From assembly GCA_041741375.1 (NCBI GenBank), contig JBGSKF010000095.1, forward strand, positions 1-64,000: a stretch of DNA of 64,000 bases, read 5' to 3'. Shown piece after piece: positions 41,926 through 51,467 of this stretch. The DNA comes from OFTM291 sp041741375 (GTDB lineage: Bacteria > Gemmatimonadota > Gemmatimonadetes > Gemmatimonadales > GWC2-71-9). The notes beneath the pieces are model-generated. The model saw nothing but the letters and a program-made list of their open reading frames with translations. It was not told where the DNA came from and made no database searches. Every line of letters starts with the position of its first letter. The stretch's first letter is position 1. Made by a program: the position numbers and the translations under genes.

Positions 41926-41938
41926 GACATTGAATGTC
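41926..41938. promoter_or_regulatory. Short palindrome upstream of propeller gene
   Basis: GACATT-G-AATGTC is a perfect inverted repeat around one base, 44 bp before the GTG start at 41982, and another GACAT follows 13 bp later. It is a candidate operator. The second paralogue at 44112 does not have it. Confidence 0.35.
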
Positions 41939-41981
41939 ATCCAGCCGACATCTCGGGTGAGTCCTGCTCCGGAGGGTCCTC

Positions 41982-43985
41982 GTGGTTCGCGTCCTGGAAG
42001 TCCTGTCGAGCCTGGTGTACCTCCTGATTTTCCTCACGCTGGGCGTTCGAGCACAGACCCTCGGAGGCCTTGACATTCCTCGCCTGGGAGTCGTCCCTCC
42101 CCTGGTCGTCATCCCGGCGCTCACGATTCTGGCCCTCACGGTCGTGGGGGTCACGTGGCTCCGAGTCAAGCAACGTGCCCCCGGGGGACTCTTCACCACG
42201 CTCCTCGTTCTTCCCCTCCTGACGGGGGTCTTCGCGGGCGGGTGGGCAAATGGCCGGAGCGTCCTGCGAAACTTGAAAATGGAGGACGGTGACGAGGAGT
42301 TCTGGTTCACCCGCGCCATGTCCGAACAGGAAGCCCACGCGTTCGCCCTGAGACTCCTTGCCACGGCCCTCTCGGACCGGACGCAGAGTGGACACGTGCC
42401 GGTGTCCAGGGCAACCAGCTTGCAGGTCCCCGAAGACTGGCCCTTGCCGGAGGGATTCGGGTTTGCCCTCGTGCCCGAAGAGAAGGGAGCCCTTGCGCTC
42501 TGGTCACGGCACAACGAGCAGACCTGCCGGATCCTCCTCACCCCGGACTGGCGGACGGCGGATCCTGATCGCGGATTCACCTGCGACCCTGCGGGCCCCG
42601 TCCCCACCTCCTGGGAACCCGTCGACCGCCGACCGGCCGTGGCGCCACTGATACCAGCACCCGTCGATTCCCCGTTCACCCCCTGGCCGCAGTATCGCCT
42701 CGATCCGTTGCGAACCGCCACAGTCAGGGACACCGCCGTCGACTCCACGGCGCCATTCTGGTACGCGACCATCGGCGGTCCCTCACGGGCATCAGTCAGT
42801 GTGTCGGGCCCCCTCGTCCTCATCGGCACCCATGGCACCGCAATGCTGGAGGCTCGCGACCGGCGGACCGGGCGCCTGGTGTGGCGGACCCGGGAGCCCA
42901 ACTGGATTCACCAGGACGCCGTCACCGATGGTCGTCTGGTCTTCGTTGGGTTTGGAGACAACGACAAATCGTTCCAGGGAGTGGCCCCATCCGGAGTGGC
43001 CGCGCACGACCTCCGGACCGGGCAACGGATCTGGACCCGATTCCTCGACAACTCCACCATGACCTCCCCCGTGGTGCTCGACTCCCTGGTGGTGTTCGGA
43101 ACCTCCAAGGGCGACCTCACCGGCGCGGACAAGAACACCGGAGAGACTCGGTGGGAGCGGCATCTCCCGGGCAATCTCGTCATGGGTCCCCCGCTCCTCT
43201 CGGGCAACACCGTGATCGTCCCTCTTGATCCACGCGGCATGTGTGCCCTGGATGGAAGAGACGGCACAGTGCACTGGTGCACCCGGCTCCCACCTCACGC
43301 CGGAGGCGTCGGGCACATCTCGCCCACGCTCCTCGGTGGCCAGGTGTACGGAAGCCTCAATTCATTCCCGCCGAGTCCGCTGGGGCTGGTGCAGGACTTC
43401 GGGATCGAGGCCCTGCCCCTGCTCTGGACCTGGGCCACCACCGGGGAGAATCCGATCCCGGTGCACCAGAAGGTGTTCGCGATTTCCCTGGCCACCGGCT
43501 CGCTGCGCTGGGAATCAGATCTCGACGGGGGTGACTGTTGCGGGAGCCCGGGCCAGCAGGGCCACATGTCGGGAACTCCGGTCATCGTGCCGGAGGACAG
43601 CTCCCTCGTTGTGGTTTCGCCCTTCTCCGACCGAGTCTACCGGTTGGACGAGGAGACCGGCGCCATCCTGGCCCGGAGCGGCCCGATCCCCGTTTTCCCG
43701 CGTGGCCCCGCCCTCGTGGTGGACACGACCGTCATCGCGGTCGATCGTCACGGGGTCATACATGTGCTGTCCGTGGACGACCTGCGGGAACGCTGCTCCC
43801 TCCCGACCGGAGAGCCCGCGGATCGCGCGGGACCTGCGCTCGCGGGTGGAGCGCTGCTTCACGCCGGCCGGGAGGGGGGGCTCTATTCCATTCCCGTGAG
43901 CGAGGTGCTGCGCTGCAATCCGACGCTTGCTGGTGGGATCACGGAAAGGAAGCGTGGCGGGGGCGTTCCCTCGCCTCCCCGTTGA
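41982..43985 (+). CDS. Membrane-anchored PQQ-type beta-propeller protein, copy 1
   Basis: 667 residues from GTG 41982 (GGAGGG upstream). Three membrane helices at about 5-28, 36-60 and 66-88 precede an external region of about 570 residues. From about residue 225 it is a PQQ-like (quinoprotein dehydrogenase-type) propeller: SPWPQYRLDPLRTA, LIGTHGTAMLEARDRRTGRLVWR, DLRTGQRIWTRF, DKNTGETRWERHLPGN, and RLDEETGAILARSG. Several Cys (GDCCGSPG, LRCNP) are notable for an exported domain. No catalytic site is assignable. It is followed by a tandem paralogue. Confidence 0.82.
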   Translation: MVRVLEVLSSLVYLLIFLTLGVRAQTLGGLDIPRLGVVPPLVVIPALTILALTVVGVTWLRVKQRAPGGLFTTLLVLPLLTGVFAGGWANGRSVLRNLKMEDGDEEFWFTRAMSEQEAHAFALRLLATALSDRTQSGHVPVSRATSLQVPEDWPLPEGFGFALVPEEKGALALWSRHNEQTCRILLTPDWRTADPDRGFTCDPAGPVPTSWEPVDRRPAVAPLIPAPVDSPFTPWPQYRLDPLRTATVRDTAVDSTAPFWYATIGGPSRASVSVSGPLVLIGTHGTAMLEARDRRTGRLVWRTREPNWIHQDAVTDGRLVFVGFGDNDKSFQGVAPSGVAAHDLRTGQRIWTRFLDNSTMTSPVVLDSLVVFGTSKGDLTGADKNTGETRWERHLPGNLVMGPPLLSGNTVIVPLDPRGMCALDGRDGTVHWCTRLPPHAGGVGHISPTLLGGQVYGSLNSFPPSPLGLVQDFGIEALPLLWTWATTGENPIPVHQKVFAISLATGSLRWESDLDGGDCCGSPGQQGHMSGTPVIVPEDSSLVVVSPFSDRVYRLDEETGAILARSGPIPVFPRGPALVVDTTVIAVDRHGVIHVLSVDDLRERCSLPTGEPADRAGPALAGGALLHAGREGGLYSIPVSEVLRCNPTLAGGITERKRGGGVPSPPR

Positions 43986-44111
43986 CATCGGGTGGGGATC
44001 CATTGGTAGCCGCCCGTCGCGCACGTCAAAACGCTACTGGCCCTTCTGCCCGATCGGTTCGATATTGGCCCTTCGGTGCTTGACCCGATCCGACTGTTCC
44101 GGGAAAGCCAT

Positions 44112-46098
44112 ATGGTTCGCCTTCTGGAAGCGCTGTCGAGTCTTGCCCTTCTCATTGTCCTCCTCACGCTTGGTCGGCGGGCGCAACACACCGGATCGCT
44201 CCAGATCCCTGGCCTGGGACACCTACCCGCCACCCTGGTTTTTGTGGGGATCGGTATCGTGCTGCTTAGTGTGGCCGTGATTCTCTGGCATCGAATCCGG
44301 ACCGGCGCGCGGTCACTCTGGACGACTCTGCTTCTTCTCCTCCCCCTTCTGCTCCTGCTCACCACCGTGGTACGGCAGATCGGCGGCGCGACCTTGAGCC
44401 GGATCCGGTCGGATGACGGCGCCCATGATTACTTTTACCGGGAACGGACTCTTGCAGAACGGGACGCTCACGCCTTCGTTCTGCGACTGCTCGCGTCCAG
44501 CCTTTCTGCCCGCGTGGATGGACGCACCGAAGTGCGCCCGACTCCCGTGGTCGGAACTTGGTTCGTGCCCGAAGGGTTCCAGTTCCACATTGCCCCCCTG
44601 ACCACGACCACGGCGCACCTGTTCAGTCGACGAAACGGCCTCATCTGCCGGGCCACCCTGAGTGAGGACTGGCGGCTCATGGGGAGTCAATACGGATTTA
44701 CCTGTGTGGAAAGCGAATATGCCCCGCGCGGGCCATGGTCGGAGATCGAACTCATCCAGTCGATCCCTCTGCTGTCCAAGGCGGAGACGCACACTGTCTC
44801 GCCATGGCCTCAGTACCGGCGTGTGGGGACCAAGACCGGCAGTGTGGGATCGAGCGGGGCGTATGCCACGGCACCCTTCTGGTACACAACCATTCAGGGG
44901 CAGGCCCGGGCCACTCCAAGCCTCGTGAGCGATGTCGTGCTGATTGGAACGCATGGCAATGGCGTACTCGAGGCCCGGGACCGGAGAACTGGCCTGCTGC
45001 TCTGGCGGCAGCGTGAGCCGAATTGGATCCATCAGGATGCGGTGTCCGATGGCCGGACCGTCTATGTCGGGTTTGGCGACAATAACCGTTCCTTCAAGGG
45101 GGCCGCTCCGTCCGGTGTGGCGGCCCATGACCTTGAAACCGGAGAGCGACGCTGGGTACGGTTCGCCGACAACTCCGTCATGACCTCCCCGGTGCTCTGG
45201 CAGCATCTCGTGGTCTTCGGCGATGCGTCCGGAGCCGTGCAGGCCGTGAACACGATGGATGGCACGGTGGCCTGCCTGGGAGCACCAGCTTCCCGGCAAC
45301 CACATCATGGGCCCCCCGGCGGTTGGAGGAGATACCGTCTTCATCCCTCTCGACCCCAGAGGGCTCTGTGCACTCGACGTGAAAACGGGATACAGGCACT
45401 GGTGCATCAAGCTCCCACCCAACGCGGCGCGGGTGGGTCATGTGGCTCCCACCTTGACCGGCACTCAAGTCACGGGCAGCGCGACAATACACGTGGAGGA
45501 TTCGGGGGAACTTCTGTTCGCATTCCGTCTCAGGGCTCTGCCTCTGCTGTGGTCGTGGTGGACGACGGGAACAAACCCCGTAGCTCCCCGCCAAGCTGTG
45601 TATTCCATCTCGAGAGCGAGCGGACGACTCACCTGGTGGCAGAAACTTGATGAGGGTACGTGCTGCGGACCGGGGAGGTCGGGCCACATGTCCGGCACCC
45701 CGGTCATCGTGCCGCACGACAGTTCCCTGGTCGTCGTCTCCCCCTACGCCGATCGGGTCTACCGCCTCGACGAGGACACCGGCGTCATTCTGGCGCGGAG
45801 CGAGCCGACCCCCGTTTTTCCGCGCGGCCCCGCCCTCGTCGTGGATTCGACTGTCATCGCGGCGGACCGGCAGGGGGTGATTCATGTCCTCGCGACGGAT
45901 GATTTGCACGAGCGCTGCGCCATCCCGCTCGGTGAGCCGGTGGACCGGGCCGGCCCCACCCTGGCCGAGGGGGCCTTGCTCATCGCCGGACGGGAGGGGG
46001 GACTCTATTCCATCCCCTTGGCCGACGTGCTGCGCTGCAACCCGACCCTGTCCAACCGCATCGCCCGGTTGAAGGAGACACCGGCCGAAGGTGGCTGA
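44112..46098 (+). pseudogene. Membrane-anchored PQQ-type propeller, copy 2, broken by a 4-bp duplication
   Basis: Paralogue of the gene at 41982 with the same start (MVRLLEALSSLALL against VVRVLEVLSSLVYL), membrane helices and propeller. The frame runs normally to MDGTVA, then CCTGCCTG at 45271-45278, a tandem duplication of CCTG, shifts it. Removing four bases gives WEHQLPGNHIMGPPAVGG and an uninterrupted match to the end at 46098 (IARLKETPAEGG). Uncorrected, the protein stops at 45650. A slipped-strand mutation is the simplest explanation; phase variation is possible but the repeat is only two units. Confidence 0.8.
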
Positions 46099-46237
46099 TC
46101 CGCCCCAGATCGACGCCTGGGCGCCCGCGTTCGGAGCTCCACACCTCTGGGAAACCGCCCGTTCCGTTTCCTGCCATTTTGGCACTTTTCTTGGGTACAG
46201 CCGTTGCTTGAAGGATCAACGGATGTGCTGCGGGTGG

Positions 46238-46266
46238 TTGGCAGTTGTGGATGCTGGTGTTATAAC
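46238..46266 (+). promoter_or_regulatory. dnaK promoter, sigma-70 type
   Basis: TTGGCA (46238-46243), 17-nt spacer, TATAAC (46261-46266), 29 nt before the dnaK ATG, with GAGAGA just before the start. CTTGAA at about 46208 could be part of a heat-shock promoter but no matching -10 was found, and no CIRCE repeat is present. Confidence 0.6.
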
Positions 46267-46295
46267 TACTTACATTTCAACGAATTGAGAGAGAA

Positions 46296-48218
46296 ATGGC
46301 CTCCAAAATCATCGGTATCGACCTGGGTACCACCAACTCGGTCGTCGCGGTCATGGAGGGCGGGGACCCGGTTGTCATCCCGAATGCGGAGGGAGGCCGG
46401 ACCACCCCGTCCGTCGTGGCGTTCACCAAGGACGGGGAGCGCCTCGTGGGCCAGGTGGCCAAGCGTCAGGCCGTCACCAACCCGACGCAGACGATCTTTT
46501 CCATCAAGCGGTTCATGGGTCGCATGATGGGGGAGATCACCCAGGAAGTGAGCCGGGTGCCCTACAAGGTGAGCACGGGGAAGAACAGCCTCGCCGCCGT
46601 GGAGATTGCCGGCAAGTCGTACACGCCCCCCGAGATCTCCGCGATGATCCTGCAGAAGATGAAGCAGACGGCGGAGGACTATCTCGGCACGACGGTGGAC
46701 AAGGCGGTCATCACCGTTCCGGCGTATTTCAACGACGCCCAGCGCCAGGCCACGAAGGATGCCGGAAAGATAGCGGGACTCGAGGTGCTCCGGATCATCA
46801 ACGAGCCGACCGCCGCGGCCCTGGCCTATGGCCTGGATCGCAAGAAGGAGGAGAAGATCGCGGTGTTCGACCTCGGGGGCGGCACCTATGACATCTCGAT
46901 CCTGGAACTCGCCGAGGGGGTGTTCGAGGTGAAGAGCACCAATGGCGATACCCACCTCGGGGGAGACGATTTCGACCAGCGCCTCATCGACTGGCTGGTG
47001 GCCGAGTTCAAGAAGGACCAGGGGATCGATCTCTCCAAGGATGCCATGGCCCTGCAGCGACTGAAGGAAGCGGCCGAAAAGGCGAAGATGGAGCTGTCGA
47101 GCACCCAGCAGACCGATGTCAACCTCCCCTTCATCACGGCCGATCAGTCGGGACCGAAGCACCTGAACCTGACCCTCACCCGGGCCAAGTTCGAGCAACT
47201 GGTCGAGGATCTGGTCCAGCGGACCATCCCGCCGATGGAGAAGGCGCTCAAGGATGCGGGGCTCAAGACCAGCGACATCGACGAAGTGATCCTGGTCGGT
47301 GGCTCCACCCGGATTCCAAAGATCCAGGAGATCGTCAAGACCTTCTTCGGGAAGGAGCCGAATCGCTCGGTGAACCCCGACGAAGTCGTGGCCATTGGCG
47401 CCGCCATCCAGGGGGGCGTGTTGGGTGGAGAGGTGAAGGACGTGCTGTTGCTCGACGTGACCCCGCTTTCCCTGGGCATCGAGACCCTGGGAGGGGTGAC
47501 CACCGTTCTGATTCCTCGGAACACCACGATTCCGACCAAGAAGTCGGAAACGTTCTCGACTGCGGAGGACAACCAGACCACGGTGGAGATCCACGTCCTC
47601 CAGGGTGAGCGCCAAATGGCGGTGGACAACCGGACCATCGGCAAGTTCCAGCTCACCGGCATTCCACCCGCCCCGCGCGGGATGCCGCAGGTGGAGGTGA
47701 CGTTCGACCTCGATGCCAACGGCATCCTGCACGTGTCCGCCAAGGACAAGGCAACGTCCAAGGAGCAGAAGATCCGAATCGAGGCCTCCAGCGGGCTTTC
47801 CGACGCCGACATCGACAAGATGGTGAAGACGGCGGAGGCGAACCAGGCCGAGGACAAGGAGCGCCGGGACCAGATCGAAGCGCGCAACCAGCTCGATGGC
47901 CTGGTGTACCGGGTGGAGAAGGACAGCAAGGAGTGGGTGGAGCGCCTGACTCCGGAAGTGAAGGGTCGCCTCGATGGGGCGCTCGAGAGTGGCAAGAGCG
48001 CGCTCCGGACCGGGGAGATCGCCGGGATCCGGACCGCCCTGGACGAACTGAACGCGGCCTACTCCGCTGCGGGAGCGTCGCTGTACGAGGCCTCGACTGC
48101 GACCGGGGGTGACGGGGAGGCTCCCTCGGCGAACGCGGGCCCCGCCGGGGGCGAGGCACCCGCGGAGGATGTCGTCGAGGCGGATTACGAGATCGTGGAC
48201 GAGAAGAAGCCGTCCTGA
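46296..48218 (+). CDS. dnaK: Molecular chaperone DnaK (Hsp70)
   Basis: 640 residues, standard length. ATPase signatures are all present: IGIDLGTTNSVVAVMEGG, FDLGGGTYDISILE, and VGGSTRIPKIQEIV. The substrate-binding domain starts near LLLDVTPLSLGIETLGG. The C-terminus ends with the acidic tail of the family (DYEIVDEKK). It refolds and protects proteins with DnaJ and GrpE, neither of which is adjacent. Followed by a hairpin and the DegP protease. Confidence 0.98.
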   Translation: MASKIIGIDLGTTNSVVAVMEGGDPVVIPNAEGGRTTPSVVAFTKDGERLVGQVAKRQAVTNPTQTIFSIKRFMGRMMGEITQEVSRVPYKVSTGKNSLAAVEIAGKSYTPPEISAMILQKMKQTAEDYLGTTVDKAVITVPAYFNDAQRQATKDAGKIAGLEVLRIINEPTAAALAYGLDRKKEEKIAVFDLGGGTYDISILELAEGVFEVKSTNGDTHLGGDDFDQRLIDWLVAEFKKDQGIDLSKDAMALQRLKEAAEKAKMELSSTQQTDVNLPFITADQSGPKHLNLTLTRAKFEQLVEDLVQRTIPPMEKALKDAGLKTSDIDEVILVGGSTRIPKIQEIVKTFFGKEPNRSVNPDEVVAIGAAIQGGVLGGEVKDVLLLDVTPLSLGIETLGGVTTVLIPRNTTIPTKKSETFSTAEDNQTTVEIHVLQGERQMAVDNRTIGKFQLTGIPPAPRGMPQVEVTFDLDANGILHVSAKDKATSKEQKIRIEASSGLSDADIDKMVKTAEANQAEDKERRDQIEARNQLDGLVYRVEKDSKEWVERLTPEVKGRLDGALESGKSALRTGEIAGIRTALDELNAAYSAAGASLYEASTATGGDGEAPSANAGPAGGEAPAEDVVEADYEIVDEKKPS

Positions 48219-48267
48219 CGCACCAGCCGAGGCGACGCTTGCCGGTCGCCGGGCATCTGAAGTCCGG

Positions 48268-48306
48268 GAACAACCTCCGGCCCGAATCCTTCCCCGGGGG
48301 TTGTTC
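48268..48306 (+). terminator. 13-bp hairpin between dnaK and degP
   Basis: GAACAACCTCCGG (48268-48280) pairs with CCGGGGGTTGTTC (48294-48306) over 13 bp with one G-T wobble and a 13-nt loop. It lies 50 bp after the dnaK stop. There is no U-run, so it may be a GC-type terminator, an mRNA 3'-end stabiliser or an attenuator in the degP leader. Confidence 0.6.
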
Positions 48307-48357
48307 GTCAGGGTACTATTGTGAGGGATCGTGGTCTTCCTTCAGCAGGCAGGTACT

Positions 48358-49932
48358 ATGTCCGTTCGTTCACGCAATTGGCTCAAGTTCGGTGGGCTGG
48401 TGGGGCTGGCGTTCGCCCTGGGATTGCTCTTCGCGGGGCTGCTGGACCTCCCGAGCTCGGGAGTTGCCCAGCAGCAGGCCACTCCGGTGCTCCCCGCGAG
48501 GGGGGACCTCCGCTCTTCCCCGATCGATGGCACGCAGCCCCTCACCACACTCAGCGATGCCTTTGCCGCCGTGGTGGAGCATGTCCGGCCCAGCGTGGTG
48601 TACATCACCTCCATGCGGACCGGCACGACCACGGCTCGACGGGTTCCCCCCGGGTTCGAGCAGTTCTTCCAGAGACAGGAGCCCCAGGTGGAACGGGGGA
48701 GCGGATCGGGTTTCATCGTCTCCAATGATGGCTACATCCTGACCAACAACCATGTCGTGGAAAATGCCGAGCGGGTTCAGGTCCGGCTGCTCGACCGCCG
48801 CGAATTCACGGCCAAGGTGATCGGCTCCGATCCAACGACCGATGTGGCCGTCCTGAAGATCGACGCCACGGGACTCACCCCCGCGACGCTCGGCCAGAGC
48901 GAGTCGGCCCGGGTGGGCGAATGGGTTCTGGCCATCGGCAATCCGCTGGGTGAGGGACTCACCTTCACCGTGACCAGCGGGATCGTCAGCGCCAAGGGAC
49001 GGGGAGCCCTGGGGCTCGGCAACAACGCGGGCCTCGGGATCCAGGATTTCATCCAGACCGACGCCGCGATCAACCCGGGCAACTCGGGAGGGCCGCTCGT
49101 CAATGTGCGCGGCGAGGTGATCGGGATCAACTCGGCGATCGCCAGCCAGACCGGCTACAACGTGGGCTACGGATTCGCCATCCCGATCGACCTGGCGAAC
49201 AACGTCATGTCCCAATTGATCGCCACCGGCAAGGTGCAGCGGTCGGTGCTCGGAGTGAGCGTCCAGGATGTGACGGAGGAAGCGGCGGAGTATGCCGGTC
49301 TCGACCGTATCCATGGCGTGATCGTCCAAGGATTTACCGGCACCAACTCTCCGGCCGAGCGGGCCGGTCTGGAGCGGGGAGACATCATCGTGTCGGTGGA
49401 CGGGCAGCCGGTGGACTACATCGCCCAGCTGCAGCAGATGGTCGGGTTCCGCAAGCCCGGCGAGGTGGTCCGGGTCGAGGTGGCGCGCCGGAATGGCGCC
49501 CGGAAAACCTACCAGATCCGGCTCACCGCCCAGGATCCCGAGGAGCTTGCCTCGGGTGCCCAACCGGCCGAGGACCGTGGGTCACCCTCCCGGGACGGGA
49601 GCGAACTGAGCCGTCTGGGGATCCGGATGGAGTCGCTCACGCCGGAATGGACCCGCAACCTGCGGCTGCCGGCGTCCGTCCGGGCGGGAGTGGTGGTGAC
49701 CTCGATCACGCCCGGGGGACCCGCCGAGCGGGCACGTCTGATCCCCGCTGACAGAGGTGTGACCCCGGACATCATCACCGAGGTGGATGGATCGCCGGTT
49801 CGGAACGAGGCCGAACTGCGCGCGGCCCTGCAGAACGCGAGCGGGATCGTGGCCCTCACCGTGTACAACCGGGGCGCCAACGAGGGCTTGGGAGAGTCCC
49901 GGGTGGCCTACATCCGCCTCGACCCGAAGTAA
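48358..49932 (+). CDS. degP: DegP/HtrA-family periplasmic serine protease
   Basis: 524 residues from ATG 48358. A membrane or signal segment (LVGLAFALGLLFAGLL, about 13-29) is followed by the trypsin-like domain: His132 in ILTNNHVVENAE, Asp162 in TTDVAVLKID, and Ser243 in NPGNSGGPLVN. Two PDZ domains follow (about 285-385 and 420-520), seen in GVIVQGFTGTNSPAERAGLERGD and GVVVTSITPGGPAERARL. It degrades misfolded envelope proteins. Placement beside dnaK suggests a shared stress context. Confidence 0.95.
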   Translation: MSVRSRNWLKFGGLVGLAFALGLLFAGLLDLPSSGVAQQQATPVLPARGDLRSSPIDGTQPLTTLSDAFAAVVEHVRPSVVYITSMRTGTTTARRVPPGFEQFFQRQEPQVERGSGSGFIVSNDGYILTNNHVVENAERVQVRLLDRREFTAKVIGSDPTTDVAVLKIDATGLTPATLGQSESARVGEWVLAIGNPLGEGLTFTVTSGIVSAKGRGALGLGNNAGLGIQDFIQTDAAINPGNSGGPLVNVRGEVIGINSAIASQTGYNVGYGFAIPIDLANNVMSQLIATGKVQRSVLGVSVQDVTEEAAEYAGLDRIHGVIVQGFTGTNSPAERAGLERGDIIVSVDGQPVDYIAQLQQMVGFRKPGEVVRVEVARRNGARKTYQIRLTAQDPEELASGAQPAEDRGSPSRDGSELSRLGIRMESLTPEWTRNLRLPASVRAGVVVTSITPGGPAERARLIPADRGVTPDIITEVDGSPVRNEAELRAALQNASGIVALTVYNRGANEGLGESRVAYIRLDPK

Positions 49933-49939
49933 CGGGTAC

Positions 49940-50281
49940 CTACTTCTTGGGAGGGACCTCTATGCCGTTGGCCGAGGCCACCGAATCCCAGGCGGACCAT
50001 CCCCAGCCTGTGAGCTGGCCATCCACCACCACGAGAGGGGTCAGGGACCGTGGGGCGGACTCGGCCAGCTCCTGGGCGGATTGCCCCTCCCGGGCGTACA
50101 GCAACGCTTCGATGTAGTGTCCGTTGACGAGGTAGGGAAGTTCGTGGGGCTGGGCGGCGCCCATGACCGCCTGGGCGCTATCTTTGGTGATCCCGACCGT
50201 CAGCGCACCGGTGCGGGGATCGGACGAGGAACAGGCGGCAGTGACCAGCAGGGCTGCGGCACAGAATGTGGAGCGTGACAC
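49940..50281 (-). CDS. Hypothetical small lipoprotein
   Basis: 113 residues from GTG 50281 (GGAG upstream). Signal and lipobox: STFCAAALLVTAACSSS. The mature part (about 90 residues) has no recognised family; ITKDSAQAVMGAAQP and LLYAREGQSAQEL resemble small SmpA/OmlA-like folds only loosely. Convergent with degP (7-bp gap). Confidence 0.6.
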   Translation of the reverse strand: MSRSTFCAAALLVTAACSSSDPRTGALTVGITKDSAQAVMGAAQPHELPYLVNGHYIEALLYAREGQSAQELAESAPRSLTPLVVVDGQLTGWGWSAWDSVASANGIEVPPKK

Positions 50282-50392
50282 GGTGTACTCCGGGGACAAA
50301 GGGTCATGGCACCGGGGCAACCGGCAGGCCGCCCCGAGGGAAACCTAATCGCGGGGGGAAGTGAACGGCGTCCCGGCGACCTCAACCAGGAA

Positions 50393-50785
50393 ATGGCGAC
50401 CCACGTGCCAGGCGAACCTCCCGACCGGGATGAGGTCCTCGATCCCTCCATCCTGGAAAGCTACCGTCTGCTTCAAGAAGACGGCGAACCGGACCTGATC
50501 ACCGAGTTGGTCGATGCCTTCCTGGCAGACCTCGAGGAGCGGATCCAGGTCATCCGCCATGCGATCGCCCGGGGAGATCCTGCCGCGCTTCGATCCGCGG
50601 CCCACGCCCTCAAGGGAAGCGCCGGGACCGTGGGGGCCACAGGGCTCGCCTTGCGCTGCGGGGAGCTGGAGGCTGCGGGGCGCGAGTGCCGCCTGGAAGG
50701 GGCAGATTGTCTCCTGAAAGAACTCGCCGAGCTGATCCCGGGCGTCATGGTGGCGCTCACCGGCCTTCGGAAAACCGACCCCTGA
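50393..50785 (+). CDS. Orphan Hpt (histidine phosphotransfer) protein
   Basis: 130 residues from ATG 50393. The Hpt motif is clear: LRSAAHALKGSAGTVGATGL, with the phospho-accepting His in H-x-L-K-G. A helix bundle before (ELVDAFLADLEERIQVIRHA) and after (LALRCGELEAAGREC) completes the four-helix fold. It relays phosphoryl groups between receivers. A stand-alone receiver protein lies 150 bp away beyond the tRNA gene on the other strand. No histidine kinase is nearby. Confidence 0.9.
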   Translation: MATHVPGEPPDRDEVLDPSILESYRLLQEDGEPDLITELVDAFLADLEERIQVIRHAIARGDPAALRSAAHALKGSAGTVGATGLALRCGELEAAGRECRLEGADCLLKELAELIPGVMVALTGLRKTDP

Positions 50786-50847
50786 GGGAGCCGCGCGGAG
50801 CCCGGGCAACCTCCCGCCGGAACCGATGTAGTTTTCATTCCGCGCAG

Positions 50848-50929
50848 GCGAACGTGGCGAAACTGGCAGACGCGCAGGACTTAGGATCCTGTGGGGCAAC
50901 CCATCCGGGTTCGACTCCCGGCGTTCGCA
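50848..50929 (+). tRNA. tRNA-Leu (anticodon UAG)
   Basis: Acceptor arms GCGAACG (50848-50854) and CGTTCGC (50922-50928) pair fully. The anticodon stem-loop CAGGA-CTTAGGA-TCCTG gives anticodon TAG. The T arm is CCGGG-TTCGACT-CCCGG. A long variable arm (TGGGGCAACCCA) and A discriminator confirm leucine. CCA is not encoded. Reads CUA (and related CUN) codons. Confidence 0.97.
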
Positions 50930-51382
50930 TCAGGAGGTTCGGTCGGTCCGGGAGCTCGAGGGTGGAGCGGATCGGTGAATGGCCAGGCGCACCGAGTCGA
51001 TGAGCAACTCCAGATCATCCAGCTTGGAGTGGAGCGGAGCATCGAGCTTCTCCGCCATCTGCTGCACCACACCCTCCTCGGCCACTCCGGTGAAGAACAC
51101 GAGACGACCCCGCAAATCGGGTCGAATCTCGAGTAGGAGAGGGTGCAAGTGCTCGCCTCCGAGGGAGGTGGGCATGAGGATATCGAGAATCACGGCGTCT
51201 ATCGGTCCGGACTCCCGGGCGATGGCCAGGGCCTCGTCTCCGCCCGATGCCTCGACCACGTGGAAACCGGCGCGTTCCAGCGTGCGACGGACCACCGACC
51301 GCACTGCGGGCTCATCATCCACGAGGAGAACCGTCGGTGGAGAACCTTTCCCGCGGGTTCCGGGTGTCCGGGAGAGTGGCAT
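50930..51382 (-). CDS. Stand-alone response-regulator receiver protein
   Basis: 150 residues. Receiver motifs: VLLVDDEPAVRSVVRR (acid pair), AVILDILMP (phospho-Asp) and VFFTGVAEE (Thr). The conserved Lys position is probably SKLDDLELL. No output domain follows, as in CheY-like or phosphorelay receivers. Its stop codon directly abuts the tRNA-Leu gene, which is transcribed toward it. Probable partner of the Hpt protein at 50393. Confidence 0.88.
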   Translation of the reverse strand: MPLSRTPGTRGKGSPPTVLLVDDEPAVRSVVRRTLERAGFHVVEASGGDEALAIARESGPIDAVILDILMPTSLGGEHLHPLLLEIRPDLRGRLVFFTGVAEEGVVQQMAEKLDAPLHSKLDDLELLIDSVRLAIHRSAPPSSSRTDRTS

Positions 51383-51428
51383 GTGTCAGTAAAGCTACGC
51401 CAATTCCTCCCCGGGCGAAACTGGCAAA

Positions 51429-51458
51429 TTGACCCCCTTCGTGGGAACCGGGTAGATT
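51429..51458 (+). promoter_or_regulatory. tig promoter, very short leader
   Basis: TTGACC (51429-51434), 18-nt spacer, TAGATT (51453-51458), then nine nt to the ATG at 51468. Transcription should begin 2-3 nt before the start codon, leaving no room for a ribosome site. Fits the leaderless trend seen at antitoxin genes. Confidence 0.5.
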
Positions 51459-51467
51459 TGTTCCCCT

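Noticed and set aside
44076..45650. A separate shorter 524-codon protein
   Set aside because: Its C-terminal part after 45270 is out of frame with its paralogue, while the next frame continues the match; it is better read as one frameshifted gene.
48300..48360. CIRCE or other heat-shock operator at dnaK or degP
   Set aside because: No TTAGCACTC/GAGTGCTAA pair was found before either gene.
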